DNA from: Galbibacter sp035306585
Lineage (GTDB): Bacteria > Bacteroidota > Bacteroidia > Flavobacteriales > Flavobacteriaceae
Length of the DNA: 64,000 nucleotides
Assembly (NCBI RefSeq): GCF_035306585.1
Contig: NZ_DATGNU010000028.1
Span: 6,411-70,410, forward strand
Direction of reading: 5' to 3'
Position 1 is the stretch's first letter; each line of letters opens with the position of its first letter. The position numbers and the translations under genes were made by a program. Shown here in pieces: positions 34,455 through 42,991 of the stretch. The notes below the pieces were generated by a model. That model saw only the letters and a program-made list of their open reading frames with translations, was not told the DNA's origin and ran no database searches.

Positions 34455-35243
34455 GTGAGCGCTAACCCCATTGGTATATTTGATTCAGGACTTGGTGGAC
34501 TTTCCATTTGGGAAGCCCTCTATGATCTGATGCCCGAGGAGTCCATGCTATACTTGGCCGATAGTAAATACGCGCCATATGGACAACGTCCTCAAAGTGA
34601 AATTATTCAGCTCTGTAAAAAGAATATGGATTATCTGCTACGGCAAGGATGTAAAATAGTGGTCGTAGCTTGTAATACTGCCACTACCAACGCCATCGAG
34701 GTTCTGCGCCAATCTTACAGTGTTCCAATAATCGGTATAGAGCCGGCTATAAAACCAGCGGCACTAAATTCTAAAACAGGCGTAGTTGGCGTGCTAGCCA
34801 CAAGAGGAACTTTGGCTAGTAGTTTATTTGCCAAAACAGCTGCCTTGTATGCTAAGGACCGTAAAGTGATCGAGCAATTCGGCGATGGACTTGTTAACTT
34901 AATTGAAGCTGGAGAAATGGAATCCGATCAGATGCGGGAATTACTGCGGAAGTATTTGAACCCGATGATCCGTGCTGGAATCGATTATCTAGTGCTTGGT
35001 TGTACGCATTATTCTTTTTTACGCCCTCAATTGGAAGAAATTCTTCCCAAAGAGGTCAAGATCATTGATGCCGCCAATGCAGTAGCGAAACACACTAAAA
35101 GTATTCTAGAGAAGCATCAGCTTCTCAACCTGGGAGAGGAAAAGCCAACGCTTACCTTTTACACCAATAAAGACTCTAGTATTATGCGGCGCTTTTTAAG
35201 CGCGCATCCTGCCAATAAAATCATTGAACAAATTGATTTTTAA
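34455..35243 (+). CDS. murI: Glutamate racemase
   Basis: A 262-residue enzyme that makes D-glutamate for peptidoglycan. It starts at GTG 34455, since the family block NPIGIFDSGLGGLSIW follows directly. The two catalytic cysteines are in VVVACNTATTNA and VLGCTHYSFL. Length is normal. It lies 12 nt after the ompH terminator, so expression depends on read-through or a promoter inside the ompH gene. It ends 6 nt before the end of the convergent folA gene, with no visible terminator between them. Confidence 0.97.
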   Translation: MSANPIGIFDSGLGGLSIWEALYDLMPEESMLYLADSKYAPYGQRPQSEIIQLCKKNMDYLLRQGCKIVVVACNTATTNAIEVLRQSYSVPIIGIEPAIKPAALNSKTGVVGVLATRGTLASSLFAKTAALYAKDRKVIEQFGDGLVNLIEAGEMESDQMRELLRKYLNPMIRAGIDYLVLGCTHYSFLRPQLEEILPKEVKIIDAANAVAKHTKSILEKHQLLNLGEEKPTLTFYTNKDSSIMRRFLSAHPANKIIEQIDF

Positions 35244-35249
35244 ATCACC

Positions 35250-35738
35250 TTATTTCCTTTTTAAGTACGTAAGGTAGCTAAAGGAGTATTTATGCCTATC
35301 ATCTGCCCTGTGATGTTCTTTTGCTATAAGTTCCCATTTCTTTGGATCAATTTCTGGAAAAAAGGTATCCGCTTCAACAGTGGTATGCACACGAGTGAGT
35401 TCGATTTTATCGGCGACTCCTATGGCTAGTCTGTAGATTTCTCCACCACCAATAATAAAGGGTTGTGGGTCACTCTGAGCTGCTTTTAAGGCAGTCTCTA
35501 AGCTGTGTACCACGATGCAATTACCTACGGCCTTGTAGTCTTCTCTGCGGGTGATGATAATATGGGTGCGATCGGGGAGAACTTTGGGTAAACTTTCAAA
35601 AGTTTTACGTCCCATGATAATATGGTGATCACTGGTAAGTTCCTTAAATCTTTTAAAATCATCCGGTAGGTGCCAAACCAGATCATTGTCCTTTCCAAGG
35701 GCGTTATTCTCGGCTGCAGCGGCTATAATAGTAATCAT
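35250..35738 (-). CDS. folA: Dihydrofolate reductase
   Basis: A 162-residue DHFR, reducing dihydrofolate to tetrahydrofolate with NADPH. Seen: IIAAAAENNALGKDNDLVWHLPDDFKRFK (in parts: NALGKDNDLVWHLPDD) with the catalytic Asp, IIMGRKTFESLP, and FIIGGGEIYRLA. Length matches chromosomal DHFRs, not plasmid DfrA/B types. Its start overlaps the stop of the upstream 2TM gene by one base. It is the last gene of a leftward run from surE. Confidence 0.97.
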   Translation of the reverse strand: MITIIAAAAENNALGKDNDLVWHLPDDFKRFKELTSDHHIIMGRKTFESLPKVLPDRTHIIITRREDYKAVGNCIVVHSLETALKAAQSDPQPFIIGGGEIYRLAIGVADKIELTRVHTTVEADTFFPEIDPKKWELIAKEHHRADDRHKYSFSYLTYLKRK

Positions 35739-36139
35739 TAAGGTAATGGATTTTTAGGTTTAGTACTGGCTTGTTTCGCCGCTTCTCGTTCGATCTCTTC
35801 TTGAATGCTGGCTAGTTTATTTTTTTGAAGATTGACGAGTTTTTCACGCTGTGCACGTTCCCATGCTTTACCCAAGAATCTATTGGTGACAAAGACATTG
35901 ATCAAATGTAAAAGAAAAATAAAAGCCCAAATACAAATCCCCCATACAAACCAATTGTATTCCACATAATAGTTTAAAAACTTATTGGCTACGATCATAA
36001 ATATACTTCCTAATAGAAAGAGTACAAAATGATAATACAAGCGCTTTTTTTGTCGAATCCTACTTTGTGCAGTTTCGATCAGTTCGTGCTGGTCTATATC
36101 GATCTCTAGAAGCTTCTTTGGGTCTTTTTTAGAAAACAT
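35738..36139 (-). CDS. 2TM domain-containing membrane protein
   Basis: A 133-residue protein with the 2TM arrangement: an N-terminal amphipathic helix (ETAQSRIRQKKRLYYH), two membrane helices (FVLFLLGSIFMIVANKFL; FVWGICIWAFIFLLHLINVF) separated by a short polar loop with a Trp, and a charged tail (AWERAQREKLVNLQ). This domain is frequent in flavobacteria, often fused to sensor kinases; alone it has no known function. It sits between an NlpC/P60 gene and folA. Confidence 0.85.
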   Translation of the reverse strand: MFSKKDPKKLLEIDIDQHELIETAQSRIRQKKRLYYHFVLFLLGSIFMIVANKFLNYYVEYNWFVWGICIWAFIFLLHLINVFVTNRFLGKAWERAQREKLVNLQKNKLASIQEEIEREAAKQASTKPKNPLP

Positions 36140-36214
36140 AGTGCTGATATTTTTACTAAAGTTACAAAATACAACCTATTCTCGATAAAATTAATTTAAG
36201 TTCCCTTAAGAGTG

Positions 36215-36751
36215 TTAAAGAATTCTTCTGGCATGATCAAATGCATAATTCCAGTAACCTTCACTTAAGGAAGACACCAGAACGCCTCTCGAGGTGGTAG
36301 AATGAATAAATTCAATATCGCCGCCACGAGTACTGACAACGAGTCCTACATGGTTAATTCTCCTTCTATTTTTACTGGTGGTAAAAAATAAAAGGTCCCC
36401 TTTTTGCACTTCTTTCAGCTTTATTTTTTTGCCTTGTTTGGCCATCTTGGCCGATACACGTTGTAACGGAATCCCATGCTCTTTAAAAGAGATATAAACG
36501 AGTCCTGAACAATCCATTCCTTTTTTTGTGGTTCCGCCGTATCGGTAAGGGGTTCCATTATAGGCCATGGCAGTTTTTATAATGGCATTGGATTTTTTGG
36601 ATTCTTTTCCAGGTTTTATCCTGTCATTTTTAGGATCACTTGTAGGTGCAGTTTCTTGCTGTGAAGTGGTTCCGGAAACGGATATCGACCGTTGTTTGGA
36701 TTTACATCCGATAAGGGTAATAAGTAGTATGGCAATAAATAAATATCTCAT
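36215..36751 (-). CDS. NlpC/P60 family lipoprotein (cell-wall endopeptidase)
   Basis: A 178-residue lipoprotein: MRYLFIAILLITLIGC with lipobox Cys16, then a Ser/Lys-rich spacer, then the NlpC/P60 domain (about 56-178). Catalytic Cys81 lies in GMDCSGLVYISF, His134 in RINHVGLVVS and a third residue, His150, in FIHSTTSRGV. Such enzymes cleave the stem peptide between D-Glu and the diamino acid. Probably anchored in the outer membrane facing the periplasm. It lies 27 nt after lpxB. Confidence 0.93.
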   Translation of the reverse strand: MRYLFIAILLITLIGCKSKQRSISVSGTTSQQETAPTSDPKNDRIKPGKESKKSNAIIKTAMAYNGTPYRYGGTTKKGMDCSGLVYISFKEHGIPLQRVSAKMAKQGKKIKLKEVQKGDLLFFTTSKNRRRINHVGLVVSTRGGDIEFIHSTTSRGVLVSSLSEGYWNYAFDHARRIL

Positions 36752-36778
36752 GTTATTATTTTGGGCTTGGTGGGCAAA

Positions 36779-37891
36779 TTAAGAAATTTTATCATAAATC
36801 AGTTGCGCTGTCTTTAAACTTGCGCCATTTCCACCTAATTTTTGTTCGAGCTCAAAATAATCTAAAAACATCTTCTTGCGAACTTCTTCACTGAGAATTT
36901 TTTCCAATTCTATTTTGAGGTTTTTGGAATTAAAATCTAATTGGATAAGTTCCTTAACCACCTCTCTGTCCATAATTAAATTGACAAGGGAAATGTATTT
37001 TAAGGTAATAATGCGTTTGGCAATTTGATAGCTGATCCAATTTCCTTTATAACAAACCACCTCTGGTACTTTGAACAGGGCAGTTTCTAGGGTGGCTGTT
37101 CCGCTGGTAACAAGTGCAGCTTTGGAGACACTCAGTAATTCATAAGTTTTGCCACTTAAAAACTGGACATTGCTTTTTTTGATAAAGTGTGCATAAAACT
37201 GGAAATCCTGACTCGGTGCTCCCGCGATTACAAATTGATATTGTTTAAAATCATCTACAATACTAAGCATAACACTGAGCATATTTGAAATCTCTTGTTG
37301 CCTACTCCCTGGTAATAAGGCGATAATTTCCCGTTGGTCCAAATTGTTTTCCAATCGGAACTGATCAGGGGTGATCTGGGGGATGTTATTAATAGCATCG
37401 AGTAATGGATGGCCGACGAAGTGAACTGGGAAGTTATGTTTTTCTTCATAAAATTTCTTTTCAAAGGGAAGAATAACAAACATTTCATCGATATCTCTTT
37501 TGATGGACTCAATTCTTGATTCTCTGGAGGCCCATATTTGAGGTGATACGTAATAAAAAGTTTTGAAGCCCGCTGGTTTTGCCCATTTGGCAATACGTAA
37601 ATTAAACCCAGAATAGTCGATAAAGATTAGTGCATCTGGCTGAAACTTCTCAATATCCTGCTTGCAATATTTGATATTAGAGAAGATCTTTCTCAAATTC
37701 AGTAGCACCTCGAAAAAACCCATAAAGGCTTGTTCTTTATAGTGGCGAACGAGTGTTACCCCTTGATCTTTCATCAGATCACCTCCCCATCCTCTAAAGA
37801 CAGCATTAGCATCAATAGTTTTAAGTGCTTTAACTAAATTGGAGGCATGCAAGTCGCCTGATGCTTCTCCAGCAATGATATAGTATTTCAC
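36779..37891 (-). CDS. lpxB: Lipid-A-disaccharide synthase
   Basis: A 370-residue GT19 glycosyltransferase joining UDP-2,3-diacylglucosamine and lipid X. The start KYYIIAGEASGDLHASNLVK (motif GEASGD), FIDYSGFNLRIAKWAK, VSPQIWASRESR, FVGHPLLDAI and LLPGSRQQEI are the family blocks; the C-terminal membrane-association region is shorter than in E. coli. The order surE, small membrane protein, lpxB is regular in Flavobacteriaceae. It is 17 nt after the small membrane protein gene. Confidence 0.96.
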   Translation of the reverse strand: MKYYIIAGEASGDLHASNLVKALKTIDANAVFRGWGGDLMKDQGVTLVRHYKEQAFMGFFEVLLNLRKIFSNIKYCKQDIEKFQPDALIFIDYSGFNLRIAKWAKPAGFKTFYYVSPQIWASRESRIESIKRDIDEMFVILPFEKKFYEEKHNFPVHFVGHPLLDAINNIPQITPDQFRLENNLDQREIIALLPGSRQQEISNMLSVMLSIVDDFKQYQFVIAGAPSQDFQFYAHFIKKSNVQFLSGKTYELLSVSKAALVTSGTATLETALFKVPEVVCYKGNWISYQIAKRIITLKYISLVNLIMDREVVKELIQLDFNSKNLKIELEKILSEEVRKKMFLDYFELEQKLGGNGASLKTAQLIYDKIS

Positions 37892-37908
37892 GATCTTCTA
37901 ATTTAAAT

Positions 37909-38193
37909 TCAAAACAACTTTAGCAGCAAGATTATTATTGCAGTTAAAAAGGTAGCAATTAATACGCCTTTTGCCCTGTGATCCCGTTTTAGTTTAATAA
38001 AGCCAAAAAATGCCGCTAGATTTAACAAGGCACCTAAGGCTAGGATACTACCTATGTGACCTTCTTCTCTAGCGAGTTGTAGGCTGGTAGCAACAGAAAG
38101 ATCTGAAAAAATTAAGATATAACCTAGTGTTCCAACAATGTTGGCTATAATACCTACGATAAAGCCGGTGATAATTTCTTTTCTAATGATCAA
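37909..38193 (-). CDS. Hypothetical membrane protein between surE and lpxB
   Basis: A 94-residue protein with three hydrophobic helices (GFIVGIIANIVGTLGYILIF; SILALGALLNLAAFFGFIKL; AKGVLIATFLTAIIILLLKL in parts). No motif beyond the helices and a short polar loop (LAREEGHIG). Its start overlaps the surE stop by 11 nt. Its regular position next to lpxB suggests an envelope role, but I know of no test. Confidence 0.82.
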   Translation of the reverse strand: MIIRKEIITGFIVGIIANIVGTLGYILIFSDLSVATSLQLAREEGHIGSILALGALLNLAAFFGFIKLKRDHRAKGVLIATFLTAIIILLLKLF

Positions 38194-38962
38194 ATTCCCA
38201 AGTGTTTAAATCTTGTATGGTGTGATGTGCTGTCAAGTCAAATTGTACAGGAACAACAGAGACATAACCATTCTCTAATGCCCATTCATCGGTGTCCTCC
38301 CCTTTGTCTTGGTTGACAAATTCTCCAGAAAGCCAGTAATAATCTCTTCCCATAGGATTGGTTCTTTTGTCTACAGACTCTATCCATCGTGCTTTAGCTT
38401 GGCGGCATATTTTAATCCCTTTAATGTCATTTTTCTTTAGTTTAGGAAAGTTAACATTTAAAACCACTCCTTTTGGGATACCGTTTTTAAGCGCATTTTC
38501 AGTAATGGTTTTAACGTAGTCTTTGACGGCGTCAAAATCAGCTTCCCAAGAATAGTCACATAGTGAAAACCCAATAGCTGGAATCCCTTCAATTCCTGCT
38601 TCAACGGCAGCACTCATAGTTCCTGAGTAAATGACGTTAATGGAGGAGTTGGATCCATGATTAATACCGCTTACGCAAATATCGGGTGGACGATTAAGTA
38701 TTTCATTCACAGCGAGCTTGACACAATCTGCAGGGGTGCCACTACAACTGTATTCCAAATGTATATCTTTCTCATCTATGGTGATAGGACTGCAATATAG
38801 TGTTGAATTTAAAGTAATAGCATGCCCCATTGCACTTTGTGGGCTATCAGGTGCTACTACAATCACATCGCCAAGTTGATTCATTACCGCTATAAGCGCT
38901 CGTAGTCCTGGCGCAGTAATACCATCATCATTGGTCACTAGTATTAAGGGTTTATTTTTCAT
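38183..38962 (-). CDS. surE: 5'/3'-nucleotidase SurE
   Basis: A 259-residue metal-dependent phosphatase that dephosphorylates nucleoside 5'- and 3'-monophosphates. The start LILVTNDDGITAPGLRAL carries the metal-binding Asp pair; VVAPDSPQSAMGHAIT, CSGTPADCVKLA and SGINHGSNSSINVIYSGTMSAA (in parts: SGINHGSNSS, YSGTMSAAVE) complete the site. Normal length. It begins a leftward run and is divergent from the tail-specific protease gene, with 285 nt between. Confidence 0.97.
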   Translation of the reverse strand: MKNKPLILVTNDDGITAPGLRALIAVMNQLGDVIVVAPDSPQSAMGHAITLNSTLYCSPITIDEKDIHLEYSCSGTPADCVKLAVNEILNRPPDICVSGINHGSNSSINVIYSGTMSAAVEAGIEGIPAIGFSLCDYSWEADFDAVKDYVKTITENALKNGIPKGVVLNVNFPKLKKNDIKGIKICRQAKARWIESVDKRTNPMGRDYYWLSGEFVNQDKGEDTDEWALENGYVSVVPVQFDLTAHHTIQDLNTWEFDH

Positions 38963-39054
38963 TTTAGTACATAATTAATGTCGCTAAAATAATCAAATTA
39001 AAGTACATTGGAGGAACTTAGATGTTTAACAAAATATTAGTTGATATTTAGGTA

Positions 39055-39072
39055 TTTGGCACAATATTTTCT
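39055..39072 (+). promoter_or_regulatory. Sigma-54-like -24/-12 element before the tail-specific protease gene
   Basis: TTTGGCACAATATTTTCT has TGGCAC at -24 and TTTC at -12 with 5-nt spacing. It is the same as the element before ompH except for one base in the spacer. It lies about 176 nt before the ATG at 39248, which would give a long leader. Confidence 0.42.
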
Positions 39073-39247
39073 TTAATTTAGTCGTCCTTTTGCCATGATA
39101 TTGCCAAAAAGCAAATCTTATGAAGGTAAGAATTACTTTAACACAGAAGTTTTTTCTTATATTGGAGGCATCACAGGGATAATGGTTAAGAGTGTAGGCC
39201 ATTGAAAAAATGAAGAAATAAGAATCTCTGTAAAAAAAAAATAATAA

Positions 39248-41440
39248 ATGAAAAGGAATTTAGTGTATCTATTGGCCGTATTACTTATCTCGGCTGCATC
39301 GTGTAGTTTTACTAATAAGTCGTTTGATAATCCTGATAAGGACAAACTTCTTATAGATCTTATTACGTATGTATTGGAAAACGGTCATTTTGACCCAAAG
39401 ACTTTTAATGACGAATTTTCACGGCAGGTCTATGATAATTATATAGAGAGTTTAGATCCTTTAAAGCGTTATTTTCTACAATCCGATATTGATGAATTTA
39501 GCGCCTATCGTGAGGCTATTGACGATCAGATTAAAACCTCAGATATCAGCTTTTTCAACTTGACCTATGAGCGATTGATGCAACGCATGGATGAGGCCTC
39601 GGTAATGTATAAGGATGTCTTGGAGACTCCATTTGATTATTCCAAGGATGACACTATAAATGTTGATTATGACAATTTGGGGTATGCTAAAAGCAAAGAA
39701 GAGCGATGGGAGCGTTGGAGAAAACAACTAAAGTTCTCTACTCTTGAGCGTTATGCTTCTGCATTGGAAAGTGCAGAAGATTCCTTAGGTAGTGAAACCT
39801 ATGACGATAAAGTTGCCTTAGATCAGGCGGTGGAATTTGAAGAAGGGATCGATAGTAGCGAAATGCCAACTGATGATCCAGTGGCATTGGAGAAAAAAAC
39901 AAGGGAGGCCACGCTTAAAACCCTTGGGGAGTATTTTGAGTTTATGGAAGATCTGGACCGTGAAGATTGGTTTTCGGCTTATCTGAATGCCATTGTCAGT
40001 GGCTTTGATCCGCATACGGTGTATTTTGCCCCAGAGGAAAAGGAGCGTTTTGATACCAGTATGTCTGGGAAATTCGAAGGTATTGGTGCAAGGCTTCAGA
40101 AGAAAAGTGACCATATTAAAATCGTTGAAATTATCTCAGGGGGTCCCGCGTGGCGTGGAGATGACCTTGAGGTAGGGGATGAAATTGTTAAAGTGGGTCA
40201 GGAAGGTGAAATACCCGTAAGCATTGTTGGAATGCGATTGGAGGATGCTGTAAAACTCATCAAAGGTCCTAAAGGGACCAAAGTGTTGCTCACCGTGAAA
40301 CGAGTGGATGGTTCCATTGTTGAGATTCCGATCATAAGGGATGTGGTGGAATTGGAAGAGTCCTATGCAAAGTCTTCCATCGTTGAGAAGAATGGTCGCA
40401 TCTTTGGAGTGATTAACTTGCCTAAGTTCTATATTGATTTTGAAGATTATGATGGAAGAAATGCCTATTCTGATGTTGCCAAAGAAATAGAAAGAATGAA
40501 GGAAGCTGGTGTGGAAGGTCTTGTGCTTGATTTGAGAAACAATGGCGGTGGATCCCTTAAAACGGTTGTTGACATGGCAGGACTTTTTATCAAAGAAGGA
40601 CCTATTGTTCAAGTCAAATCAACTGGTAAGAAAAAAGAAGTATTATCGGATAAAGATAAACGGATACAATGGGAAGGTCCTCTTGTGATATTAGTGAACG
40701 AATTGTCGGCATCTGCGTCCGAAATCCTGGCTGCTGCCATGCAAGACTATAAAAGGGCTATTGTACTAGGGAGTAAACAAACCTATGGTAAAGGTACGGT
40801 TCAAAACATCATCAATCTGAACCAGTTCTTAAGGGGAAGCAATGAATTTGGTGATGTTGGGGCGCTTAAAGTGACCACTCAGAAGTTTTACCGTATCAGT
40901 GGTGGATCAACACAGCTAGAGGGCGTTAAAAGTGATGTGGTTGTGCCAGATAAATACAGCTATACGGATATAGGTGAAAAGGATCAAGACAATCCACTTC
41001 CGTGGGATAAGATAGAGCCTGCGCCGTATGAAAAATGGAGTGGGTATATTGATTATGATCTTACTATTGAGAAAAGTAAAGAGCGTATGGCTCAAAACCC
41101 GCAACTTCAGTTGATCGATGAAAATGCACAATGGATCAAAGAACAACAAGAGGAAAAAGTATATCCTTTAAATATAGAGGCCTATAAGCTAGAAGCTCAG
41201 AAGGATAAAGAGGTAATGAAACGATTTAGAGAGATTTCTGAGTATCAGACCGATCTGAGTTTTACTTCACTTGCCTACGAGAAGGAATTAATGGCACAAG
41301 ACACTACTTTAAAGGCCAAGAGAGAGCGTTGGCATAAAAATTTGTCAAAAGATGTGTATATTGAAGAAGCGATACATGTACTTGAGGATTTAAAATTAAG
41401 TACCATGAAAAGTGGAAAGGTCGCTCGAATAAGGGATTAA
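39248..41440 (+). CDS. Carboxy-terminal (tail-specific) processing protease
   Basis: A 730-residue S41 peptidase. A lipoprotein signal ends in LLISAASC (Cys19). Then come an N-terminal helical domain (about 30-220), a PDZ domain (about 260-340, GIGARLQKKSDHIKIVEIISGGPA in parts), and the S41 protease core with the LDLRNNGGGSL loop, catalytic Ser in NELSASASEILAAAM and Lys in GSKQTYGKGTVQ. The C-terminal DUF3340-like part completes the Prc/Tsp form. It trims or degrades periplasmic proteins at their C-termini. The gene has a strong terminator and is monocistronic. Confidence 0.95.
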   Translation: MKRNLVYLLAVLLISAASCSFTNKSFDNPDKDKLLIDLITYVLENGHFDPKTFNDEFSRQVYDNYIESLDPLKRYFLQSDIDEFSAYREAIDDQIKTSDISFFNLTYERLMQRMDEASVMYKDVLETPFDYSKDDTINVDYDNLGYAKSKEERWERWRKQLKFSTLERYASALESAEDSLGSETYDDKVALDQAVEFEEGIDSSEMPTDDPVALEKKTREATLKTLGEYFEFMEDLDREDWFSAYLNAIVSGFDPHTVYFAPEEKERFDTSMSGKFEGIGARLQKKSDHIKIVEIISGGPAWRGDDLEVGDEIVKVGQEGEIPVSIVGMRLEDAVKLIKGPKGTKVLLTVKRVDGSIVEIPIIRDVVELEESYAKSSIVEKNGRIFGVINLPKFYIDFEDYDGRNAYSDVAKEIERMKEAGVEGLVLDLRNNGGGSLKTVVDMAGLFIKEGPIVQVKSTGKKKEVLSDKDKRIQWEGPLVILVNELSASASEILAAAMQDYKRAIVLGSKQTYGKGTVQNIINLNQFLRGSNEFGDVGALKVTTQKFYRISGGSTQLEGVKSDVVVPDKYSYTDIGEKDQDNPLPWDKIEPAPYEKWSGYIDYDLTIEKSKERMAQNPQLQLIDENAQWIKEQQEEKVYPLNIEAYKLEAQKDKEVMKRFREISEYQTDLSFTSLAYEKELMAQDTTLKAKRERWHKNLSKDVYIEEAIHVLEDLKLSTMKSGKVARIRD

Positions 41441-41468
41441 AAATTCTAGACTTTTATTGATGGGAAGG

Positions 41469-41500
41469 CCGCATAGTTTATATGAATTATGCGGTTTTTT
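41469..41500 (+). terminator. Terminator of the tail-specific protease gene
   Basis: CCGCATA...TATGCGG (7 pairs, 12-nt loop with possible inner pairing) followed by TTTTTT, 29 nt after the stop codon. Confidence 0.85.
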
Positions 41501-41713
41501 CTTGGTTTAAAGTAATAATCTTGCTTATTATATGGTCTACAAAGGAAAATATTGGTCTATCAAATCCTGGGTAGGAAAGCGCATATGAATCTACCCAAGA
41601 AAGTGAAAGGGCAAGAAAAGGGGATCTCCTCAATTTAAAAAGTAATTTTCTACGGGGGGCAAATATGCACGGTAAATACTTTGGTCTGTTAAATTCGATC
41701 GCTAAACGATCCC

Positions 41714-42991
41714 TTACCATTCATTGATGCGGTTGGCATCGAGTTTTAAAAATATAAACAAGAGCATGGTGAATCCTAAAAGACCTGAACCGCCATAACT
41801 AAAGAAGGGCAGCGGTATGCCAATAGTAGGCAATAGACCAATGACCATTCCAATATTAATGGCAAAATGAAAGAATAGGATCGATGCCACGGAGTAACCA
41901 TAAATCCTGCTAAAGGACGACTTCTGTCGCTCTGCCAAAAAGATCACCCGTAGAACTAAAGCGGCGAATAGGAGTACCACCAGCGTGCTACCTAAAAAGC
42001 CCCATTCTTCTCCTACGGTACTAAAAATATAATCAGTGTGCTGTTCTGGTACGAAATTTCCTTTGGTCCTTGTTCCTTCTAAGAAACCTTTTCCGCTAAA
42101 TCCACCAGAGCCAATGGCAGATTCCGACTGATAGGTGTTATAACCAATGGTTTTTCTAATATGATCCAATTCTGAAGGGTCATGTTCCAATCGTAACCAT
42201 AGGCTGAATCGATCACGATGGCGTTGTTCAAACACATGGTCATATACAAAGGATACCGAATAAGAAACCGCTATGGTAACTATAGTGATAATGACAAGCC
42301 TAAAGATCGAAATCTTCCGTTTTCTTTTCTTATAAATCAAATACCAAATGGTGAGTATGGCGATCGTGATTAAACTTACCCATAGGGTGCCAAATAAGAG
42401 AGTGGATATAAAAATAATGGCTCCCAAGACCCCGATAAGCAAATAGTTGGCCGATAAACCTTCTCTGTAGAGGACAAAGAAAAAAGCCAAGTAAACCAGG
42501 GCGCTTCCAGGGTCTGGTTGTGGAATTATCAGTAGTGCTGGTAAGCATATAATGGCAAAAGCTTTTAAAAGATCCTTAAAGCTATTGAGATCTGTCTGAA
42601 TATCACTTACAAAATTAGCCAGTGCCAGTGCAGTAGCTACTTTTGCGAATTCGGAGGGTTGCAAGGTCATCCCACCAATGGCATACCAAGAGGTAGCTCC
42701 GTTAATGTTCTTACCAAATAAAAACAAGCCTGCTAATGATACGATGGTAACTAAATAGATCACACTAGAGAAACGTTCATAAAATTTGGCTTCTATAGCA
42801 AGGGTAATTACAATGGTCAAGAAACTAACGATGATAAACATCAGTTGTTTCCCGTGGAAAGTGTCGAGGTTCATCAGTCCTTGATGATCGGATGTATAGG
42901 TCGTTGAATAAATGTTTATCCAACCTATAAATACAAGGCAGGTATATAGCAAAATGCTAAACCAGTCTATAGATTTTATAAAATTATTCAT
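41714..42991 (-). CDS. rodA: Rod-shape-determining protein RodA (SEDS glycosyltransferase)
   Basis: A 425-residue polytopic protein with about ten membrane helices, the peptidoglycan polymerase of the elongasome. SEDS blocks seen: NGATSWYAIGGMTLQPSEFAK (in parts: SWYAIGGMTLQPSEFAKVA), LLIIPQPDPGSALVYL with the catalytic Asp, and the C-terminal LLPTIGIPLPFFSYGGSGLL. The start overlaps the stop of the PBP2 gene by 8 nt. It is the last gene of mreB-mreC-mreD-PBP2-rodA. A 213-nt stretch without gene follows up to the protease terminator. Confidence 0.96.
   Translation of the reverse strand: MNNFIKSIDWFSILLYTCLVFIGWINIYSTTYTSDHQGLMNLDTFHGKQLMFIIVSFLTIVITLAIEAKFYERFSSVIYLVTIVSLAGLFLFGKNINGATSWYAIGGMTLQPSEFAKVATALALANFVSDIQTDLNSFKDLLKAFAIICLPALLIIPQPDPGSALVYLAFFFVLYREGLSANYLLIGVLGAIIFISTLLFGTLWVSLITIAILTIWYLIYKKRKRKISIFRLVIITIVTIAVSYSVSFVYDHVFEQRHRDRFSLWLRLEHDPSELDHIRKTIGYNTYQSESAIGSGGFSGKGFLEGTRTKGNFVPEQHTDYIFSTVGEEWGFLGSTLVVLLFAALVLRVIFLAERQKSSFSRIYGYSVASILFFHFAINIGMVIGLLPTIGIPLPFFSYGGSGLLGFTMLLFIFLKLDANRINEW

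Noticed and set aside
41487..41720. 77-codon minus-strand frame between the protease terminator and rodA
   Set aside because: It overlaps the protease terminator and the rodA end, is rich in Arg/Pro/Leu without domain pattern, and has no promoter element; it could be a remnant but cannot be supported.
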